Position numbers and translations under genes: made by a program. From Brevundimonas subvibrioides (lineage in GTDB: Bacteria; Pseudomonadota; Alphaproteobacteria; Caulobacterales; Caulobacteraceae), in NCBI RefSeq assembly GCF_002280785.1, contig NZ_NCEQ01000008.1:1-64000 (forward strand): a stretch of DNA of 64,000 nt. Reading direction: 5' to 3'. Shown here piece after piece: positions 59,231 to 64,000 of this stretch (the stretch's first letter is position 1; each line of letters begins with the position of its first letter). A model generated the notes under the pieces. That model saw only the letters and a list, made by a program, of their open reading frames with translations. It was not told the DNA's origin and searched no databases.

Positions 59231-61444
59231 ATGGCGCTCTATCCTGTGATCATGTGCGGCGGAGCCGGGACGCGGTTGTGGCCCGCGTCGCGGCCGTCTC
59301 GCCCCAAACAGTTCATCCCCCTCGCCGGAAACCGGTCCCTGTTCCAGGAGACCGTGGTCCGGGTCGCGCCCCTGGCCGGGGATGAGGGCAGGCTGATCGT
59401 CGTGGGCGGCGTGCGTCACCGTGACTGGATCGTCGATCAGTTGAGCGCGCTCGAGATCGAGGCTCAGGTGTTGCTGGAGCCCGAAGCCCGGGACTCTGCC
59501 GCCGCCATGGCCGCCGCAGCCGCCTGGGCCGCGCGGCACGATCCGGAGGCGATCATCGCCTTCGTCGCCTCCGACCACCATATTCCCGACCATGAGGCCT
59601 TCCGCCAGGCGGTGACCGCCGCAGCCGCCGGAGCCGCCGAGGGGCGGATCGTCACCCTGGGCGTCATGCCCTCGGAGCCGTCTCAGGCCTATGGCTATAT
59701 CAAGCCGTCCGGGCGCGGGCTGTCGGCGGTCGATTCCTTCGTCGAAAAGCCCGGCCGGACCCAGGCGCAAACCTATATCGACGCCGGCTATTTGTGGAAC
59801 AGCGGCAACTTCATCGTCTCCGCGGCCGCTCTGATCGACGAACTGGCGGCCCATGCTCCGGCCGTCATCGATGCGGCGAGATCGGCCCTGCCGGAGGAAG
59901 GTTCCGGAGCCGTCCAGACTCTGGGATCAGCCTTCGCCGCCTCGCCGAAAATCTCCATCGACTATGCGGTGATGGAAAAGACCGCCCGCGCCTCGGTGCT
60001 GGAGGTCGACTTCGCCTGGTCCGATCTGGGCGCCTGGGACTCCATCGCCGCATCGGGCGAAGGCGATACCGGGCAGCATATCTTCGAGGATGCGGACGGA
60101 TGTCTGGTCCGGGCGCCGGACGGGATTCTGGTGGCGGCCCTGGGGGTGCGGAACCTCGCCATCGTGGTCGAGGAGGACGCGGTCCTGGTCTGCGACCTGT
60201 CTCAGTCGCAAGGCGTCAAGAAGGTGGTCGAGCGGATCAAGGCGACCTCGCCGCGCCACCTGGATTTCACGACAGCGCCGCCGGAGGGGCTGGCCGAGGG
60301 CGCGATCCGTTTCGCCGACTGGATGCGGCTGAAAGCCCTGCCCGTCTGGTCGACGCTGGGACAGGCCACGAACGGCGGCTTCGCCGAAGTCCTGTCGCTG
60401 GAGGGGCGGGCGCTGACGCTTCCGCGCCGGGCGCGGGTGCAGGCGCGCCAGATCTTCGTCTACGCCAATGCCGGGATGAACGGCTGGCAGGGACCGTGGC
60501 GCGGCATCGTCGAGCGCGGCCTTCAGCGGCTCTACAGCGACTATGTGAGGCCCGACGGCCTGTGCCGGACCACGCTGACGCCCGAGGGGGCGCCGCTGGA
60601 CGAGACGCCCTACCTTTATGACCAGGCCTTCGTCCTGTTCGCCCTGTCCGCGGCGAAGAGCGCCGGGATCGACGACCCGACCCTGGAAGACCGGGCGATC
60701 AGGTTGCGCGACGCCCTTCTGGCTGCCGGACCGGCGACCGGCGGGCTGATCGAGGCGGGAGAGCAGCCGTATCAGTCCAATGCCCACATGCATTTGCTCG
60801 AGGCGTGTCTGGGCTGGGAGGCGGCGGGCGGCGACGCCGGCTGGACGGCGCTGGCCGACCGCGTCGTCGACCTGGCCCTGACCAGATTCATCGACCCGAA
60901 CGGCGGATTCCTGCGCGAGTACTTCGGCGCGGACTGGGCGCCGGCTGCGGGTGAGGACGGCCGGCTGGTCGAGCCGGGCCACCAGTTCGAATGGGCGTGG
61001 CTGCTGGCTCGGGTCGGGCGGGCGCGGGACCGGGCCGATCTGACCCGGGCGGCCCAGCGTCTCTACGCCGCCGGTCGCAGGGGCGTTTCGGAGCGTCCGA
61101 TGATCGCCATCGATGCGCTGAACGACGACGGAAGCGTGCGCAGCCACCGGGCCCGGCTGTGGCCGCAGACAGAATGGCTGAAGGCCTCGCTGATCCTGGC
61201 CGAGACGGCCACGGACGGCGAACGCCAGCGGCTGATGGACGATGCGGCGACGGCGTTGAGAGCCCTGTGGCTGTACCTGACGCCGGACGGGCTGTGGCGC
61301 GACAAACGCCTGCCGCGCGGGGGATTCATCGACGAGCCGGCGCCGGCGAGCTCGCTGTATCATATCGCCGCGGCCTTTGGTCAGCTGGCCGAAACGGGCC
61401 GCGTCGAGGGGCTGCGCGGGATGTCCGATATCGGACTCGGCTAG
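59231..61444 (+). CDS. Mannose-1-phosphate guanylyltransferase fused to AGE/PMI-like domain
   Basis: A 737-residue two-domain protein. Residues ~1-345: nucleotidyltransferase with GGAGTRLWPASRPSRPKQF, FVASDHHIPD, AYGYIKPSG, FVEKPGR and WNSGNFIV, i.e. GDP-mannose pyrophosphorylase. Residues ~365-737: an (alpha/alpha)6-type domain with HLLEACLGWEAAG, EPGHQFEWAWLL and LWPQTEWLKA, as in N-acylglucosamine 2-epimerase and AGE-type mannose-6-phosphate isomerases. The usual bifunctional enzyme has a cupin isomerase instead. It probably converts fructose-6-P-derived mannose phosphates to GDP-mannose for surface polysaccharide. Confidence 0.88.
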   Translation: MALYPVIMCGGAGTRLWPASRPSRPKQFIPLAGNRSLFQETVVRVAPLAGDEGRLIVVGGVRHRDWIVDQLSALEIEAQVLLEPEARDSAAAMAAAAAWAARHDPEAIIAFVASDHHIPDHEAFRQAVTAAAAGAAEGRIVTLGVMPSEPSQAYGYIKPSGRGLSAVDSFVEKPGRTQAQTYIDAGYLWNSGNFIVSAAALIDELAAHAPAVIDAARSALPEEGSGAVQTLGSAFAASPKISIDYAVMEKTARASVLEVDFAWSDLGAWDSIAASGEGDTGQHIFEDADGCLVRAPDGILVAALGVRNLAIVVEEDAVLVCDLSQSQGVKKVVERIKATSPRHLDFTTAPPEGLAEGAIRFADWMRLKALPVWSTLGQATNGGFAEVLSLEGRALTLPRRARVQARQIFVYANAGMNGWQGPWRGIVERGLQRLYSDYVRPDGLCRTTLTPEGAPLDETPYLYDQAFVLFALSAAKSAGIDDPTLEDRAIRLRDALLAAGPATGGLIEAGEQPYQSNAHMHLLEACLGWEAAGGDAGWTALADRVVDLALTRFIDPNGGFLREYFGADWAPAAGEDGRLVEPGHQFEWAWLLARVGRARDRADLTRAAQRLYAAGRRGVSERPMIAIDALNDDGSVRSHRARLWPQTEWLKASLILAETATDGERQRLMDDAATALRALWLYLTPDGLWRDKRLPRGGFIDEPAPASSLYHIAAAFGQLAETGRVEGLRGMSDIGLG

Positions 61445-61554
61445 GTCGCAACAAACGCGTGTCACCGCGAGTTGTTCCATAATCAACCTGCCCCGCTTGT
61501 GAGCGGCCGTGCATCCGCTAGGGTGGGTGCTCCCTTAAGCAGAGTGCGAACATC

Positions 61555-64000
61555 ATGACCCCTGCCCTGGCGCTGCAAGGACTGAACACCTTCCAGGGCA
61601 ACGCCCGTTCGTTCGGTACGGAGGGTCTGAGCGGTTTCGGCGAGATCGGCGGCTATACACCGTGCGGCTGCTGCGGAAGTTTCCACGCGATCTTCGAGGA
61701 GGGCGGCGGGCCGCTGTCCCTGTTGAACGCCGATGATCGCGGCGGCTTCGGCCCCAACGGCAGGGTGTCGCTGACGACGGGCGGCGCCGGAGCGCAGATC
61801 ACCCGTTCGAATGTCGCCTGGACCACGACGCTGGGTCAGCCGGGCACTGTCACCTTCGCGTTCCGCTCCACGGCGCCGACGACCATGCCGTCGGATACGG
61901 TCGGCTTCACACGCTTCACCGACGCGCAGATTGCCGCGACCCTGCTGGCCCTGGCGTCCTGGTCCGAGGTCGCCAATATCACCTTTACCCGGGTGGACGG
62001 GGGCGACGGCTTCTCCGACGGCGCCACCATGCTGTTCGGCAACTATGCGTCCGGCTCCGACGGCGCGGCGGCCTTCGCCTATCTGCCCGCCACGCGGACC
62101 GACAGTAGCAACAGCGGCGACGTCTGGATCAACAACGGCCTGTCCTACAACGCCACGCCGGTGCTGCTGGGCTACGGGCAGCAGGTGCTGACGCACGAGA
62201 TCGGCCACGCCATCGGCCTGTCCCACCCGGCGGCCTACAATGCTGCGCCGGGCCAGAGCCTGACCTACGCGGCCAACGCCGGCTATTTCGAGGACAGCCG
62301 CCAGTACTCGATCATGAGCTATTTCAGCGAGAGCAACACCGGGGGCAGTTTCGGTTCCGGCCGATACTCCTCGGCCCCGCTCATGGACGACATCGCCGCA
62401 GTGCAGCGCCTGTACGGCGCGAACATGACGACCCGTACGGGCAACAACACCTACGGCTTCAACTCCAACGCCGGCCAGGCCTGGTTCAGCGCGACCTCGA
62501 ACACCTCGGCCGTAATCTTCGCGGTGTGGGACGCCGGCGGGACCGACACTTTCGACTTCTCGGGCTACAACAACGCCCAGGTCATCGATCTGCGCCAGGG
62601 CAGCTTCTCCAATGTGGGCGCCCTGATCGGCAACGTCTCCATCGCGATCGGCGCGGTGATCGAGAATGCGATCGGCGGCTCGGGTGCGGACACGATGTTC
62701 GGCAGCTCCGGCGACAACGTCCTGACGGGCGGCGCCGGCAACGACCGCATCGACGGCGGCCTCGGTTCCGATACTGTCGTGTTCAGCGGCAATCGCTCGG
62801 CCTATACCGTCACCTGGAACGGCCAGACGGCCACAGTGTTCGGGCCGGACGGAACCGATGTCATTTCGAACGTCGAGTTCCTGCGCTTCGCCGACCAGAC
62901 GATCGCGGCGGCCTTTACCGGCGGGCTGAACGTCAGCGGCGACATCACCGCCAACACCATGACCGGCACGGCGTCCGTCGACACCCTGAACGGGCTCGGC
63001 GGCAATGACACCCTGTCGGGTCTCGGCGGCAACGACACGCTGGACGGCGGCTCCGGCGACGACAACATCTCCGGCGGCGACGGCGACGACATCCTGATCG
63101 GCGGGCTGGGCGGAGACACCATCAACGGCGGAAACGGCTTCGACCAGGTCAGCTACGGCACGGCCGGCGGCGGAGTGACGGTCAATCTGGCGACAAGCGT
63201 CGTCAGCGGCGCGGCGGGCGCCGATGTCGTGACCAACGTCGAATGGGTCGTCGGCAGCACCTTTGCCGACACCATCACCGGCAGCGCAGGCAATGATCGC
63301 CTGGACGGCAACGGCGGCAACGACACGATCCGCGCCGGGGCTGGCGACGACGTCATCACTGCCGGCGCCGGCGCCCAGACGGGGGGTGCGCCCGATGTCG
63401 TGAAGGCGCGGGCCACGGCCAACGCCACGACCGGGACGGCGATCTCGCTGGACGGGTCATTCGACCTCCTGGCCAGCACGGAGATCGCCAACTCGACGAC
63501 CATCCCGCATGCGACGGTCACCGCGATCGCCCATGGCGGCATGGAGTACTACGCCTTCACGGTCGCGGCCGGTCAGACGATTACCCTCGATATCGACAAC
63601 GGCTCGTTCGACACGACCCTGAGCCTGATCGGTCCTGGCGGGACGGAAGTCGCCAGCAACGACGATTCAACGCCGGACGGCGGCCCGGCTACGGATTCGA
63701 ACCTGACGTTCACGGCCACCACGGCAGGCGTCTATTATGTCGTCGTGGGGCAGTGGTCGGCCAACTCGGGCTCGACCTTCACCAGCGTCGCGCCGACTGC
63801 GGGCGGCACCTATACGCTGCACGTTTCGGTCGCCAGTCATGCGGTTGTCCCTCTGACCCTGACCGGGTCCACCCTGTACGGCGACGCCGGCAACGACACG
63901 ATCACCGGCGGGTCGGCGAGCGACACCCTGGTCGGCGGTGCGGGCAACGACACGCTCAACGGGGGGGTGGGCGTCGATGGCGCGGCCTACAGCGGACTGC
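61555..64000 (+). CDS. M10 serralysin-like RTX metalloprotease, 5' 815 codons (runs off right edge)
   Basis: A secreted zinc protease. After ~200 residues comes HEIGHAIGLSH (ligand His at 214, 218, 224; catalytic Glu 215) and a Met-turn SIMSYF (Met 254), as in serralysins. RTX calcium-binding nonapeptides (GGxGxDxLx) occur around 62673-62780, 62994-63155, 63280-63380 and 63866-64000. Between the last two lies a PPC-like domain (MEYYAFTVAAGQTITLDIDNGSFDTTLSLIGPGG). No signal peptide, as expected for type I secretion by a C-terminal signal, which is outside the window. An N-terminal CGCCG (Cys 37, 39, 40) is unusual for a type I substrate. Confidence 0.92.
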   Translation, partial: MTPALALQGLNTFQGNARSFGTEGLSGFGEIGGYTPCGCCGSFHAIFEEGGGPLSLLNADDRGGFGPNGRVSLTTGGAGAQITRSNVAWTTTLGQPGTVTFAFRSTAPTTMPSDTVGFTRFTDAQIAATLLALASWSEVANITFTRVDGGDGFSDGATMLFGNYASGSDGAAAFAYLPATRTDSSNSGDVWINNGLSYNATPVLLGYGQQVLTHEIGHAIGLSHPAAYNAAPGQSLTYAANAGYFEDSRQYSIMSYFSESNTGGSFGSGRYSSAPLMDDIAAVQRLYGANMTTRTGNNTYGFNSNAGQAWFSATSNTSAVIFAVWDAGGTDTFDFSGYNNAQVIDLRQGSFSNVGALIGNVSIAIGAVIENAIGGSGADTMFGSSGDNVLTGGAGNDRIDGGLGSDTVVFSGNRSAYTVTWNGQTATVFGPDGTDVISNVEFLRFADQTIAAAFTGGLNVSGDITANTMTGTASVDTLNGLGGNDTLSGLGGNDTLDGGSGDDNISGGDGDDILIGGLGGDTINGGNGFDQVSYGTAGGGVTVNLATSVVSGAAGADVVTNVEWVVGSTFADTITGSAGNDRLDGNGGNDTIRAGAGDDVITAGAGAQTGGAPDVVKARATANATTGTAISLDGSFDLLASTEIANSTTIPHATVTAIAHGGMEYYAFTVAAGQTITLDIDNGSFDTTLSLIGPGGTEVASNDDSTPDGGPATDSNLTFTATTAGVYYVVVGQWSANSGSTFTSVAPTAGGTYTLHVSVASHAVVPLTLTGSTLYGDAGNDTITGGSASDTLVGGAGNDTLNGGVGVDGAAYSGL

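Overview
The window is a GC-rich, densely coded chromosomal segment of an alphaproteobacterium. The best fit is Caulobacterales, probably Brevundimonas or a close relative. Support comes from gene content and order: SRP RNA-dnaX-ybaB-recR, ftsE/ftsX next to a ZitP-like zinc-ribbon protein, argB-HAD-dapD, and a DUF6880 gene. A glycine tract in DnaX resembles the one used for ClpXP processing in Caulobacter, and intergenic clusters of GANTC (the CcrM methylation site) fit the same group. This is a taxonomic inference from protein families, not a database result. No prophage, IS transposase, CRISPR array or rRNA was seen.

Layout. 1-9.2 kb: thrS (runs off the left edge), yidD, an IscU-like scaffold protein, a tandem DUF4168 protein, a TPR protein, an M17 aminopeptidase, an NlpC/P60 hydrolase, membrane cytochrome c, kdsB, a four-helix-bundle (23S IVP-type) cassette between heptamer repeats, and nudC. 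9.2-17.8 kb: SRP RNA, dnaX, ybaB, recR, a small membrane protein plus SPFH protein pair, rmuC behind a dense GANTC cluster, an XRE regulator between two membrane proteins, and a TraB/GumN protein. 17.9-23.2 kb: a cobalamin riboswitch driving btuB, a 49-codon ORF, btuF, btuC and btuD, then tRNA-Gly(CCC). 23.5-35.4 kb: a beta-helix lipoprotein with a large TonB-dependent receptor, an exported amidohydrolase, an M1 peptidase lipoprotein, an MFS exporter, a TonB-C-like secreted protein, DUF6880 and tRNA-Leu(CAA).

35.5-47.8 kb: an ATP-grasp and LLM oxidoreductase pair, a TonB-C-like relic, a CcdC-like membrane protein, fumarylacetoacetase, a Cys-rich membrane protein, an isoaspartyl peptidase operon, 4-hydroxyphenylpyruvate dioxygenase (with the fumarylacetoacetase this suggests tyrosine catabolism), a VTT-domain protein, dsbB, coq7, a VOC relic, DUF2125 and a chorismate-mutase-like protein. 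47.8-59.1 kb: hisC, the operon ftsE-ftsX-ydcF-plsC, a zitP-like gene, a phosphoribosyltransferase, recQ, the operon argB-HAD-dapD, and a sulfotransferase. 59.2-64 kb: a mannose-1-phosphate guanylyltransferase fused to an AGE-type domain, and an M10/RTX serralysin-like protease that runs off the right edge.

The most unusual signals are: (i) a 448-bp cassette at 7823-8270 whose inverted heptamer repeats supply the stop codons of three genes; (ii) GANTC arrays upstream of rmuC, recQ and an amidohydrolase, with a 23-bp tract identical between rmuC and recQ; (iii) a ~148-bp dispersed repeat next to two of those arrays; and (iv) several families of palindromic intergenic repeats.
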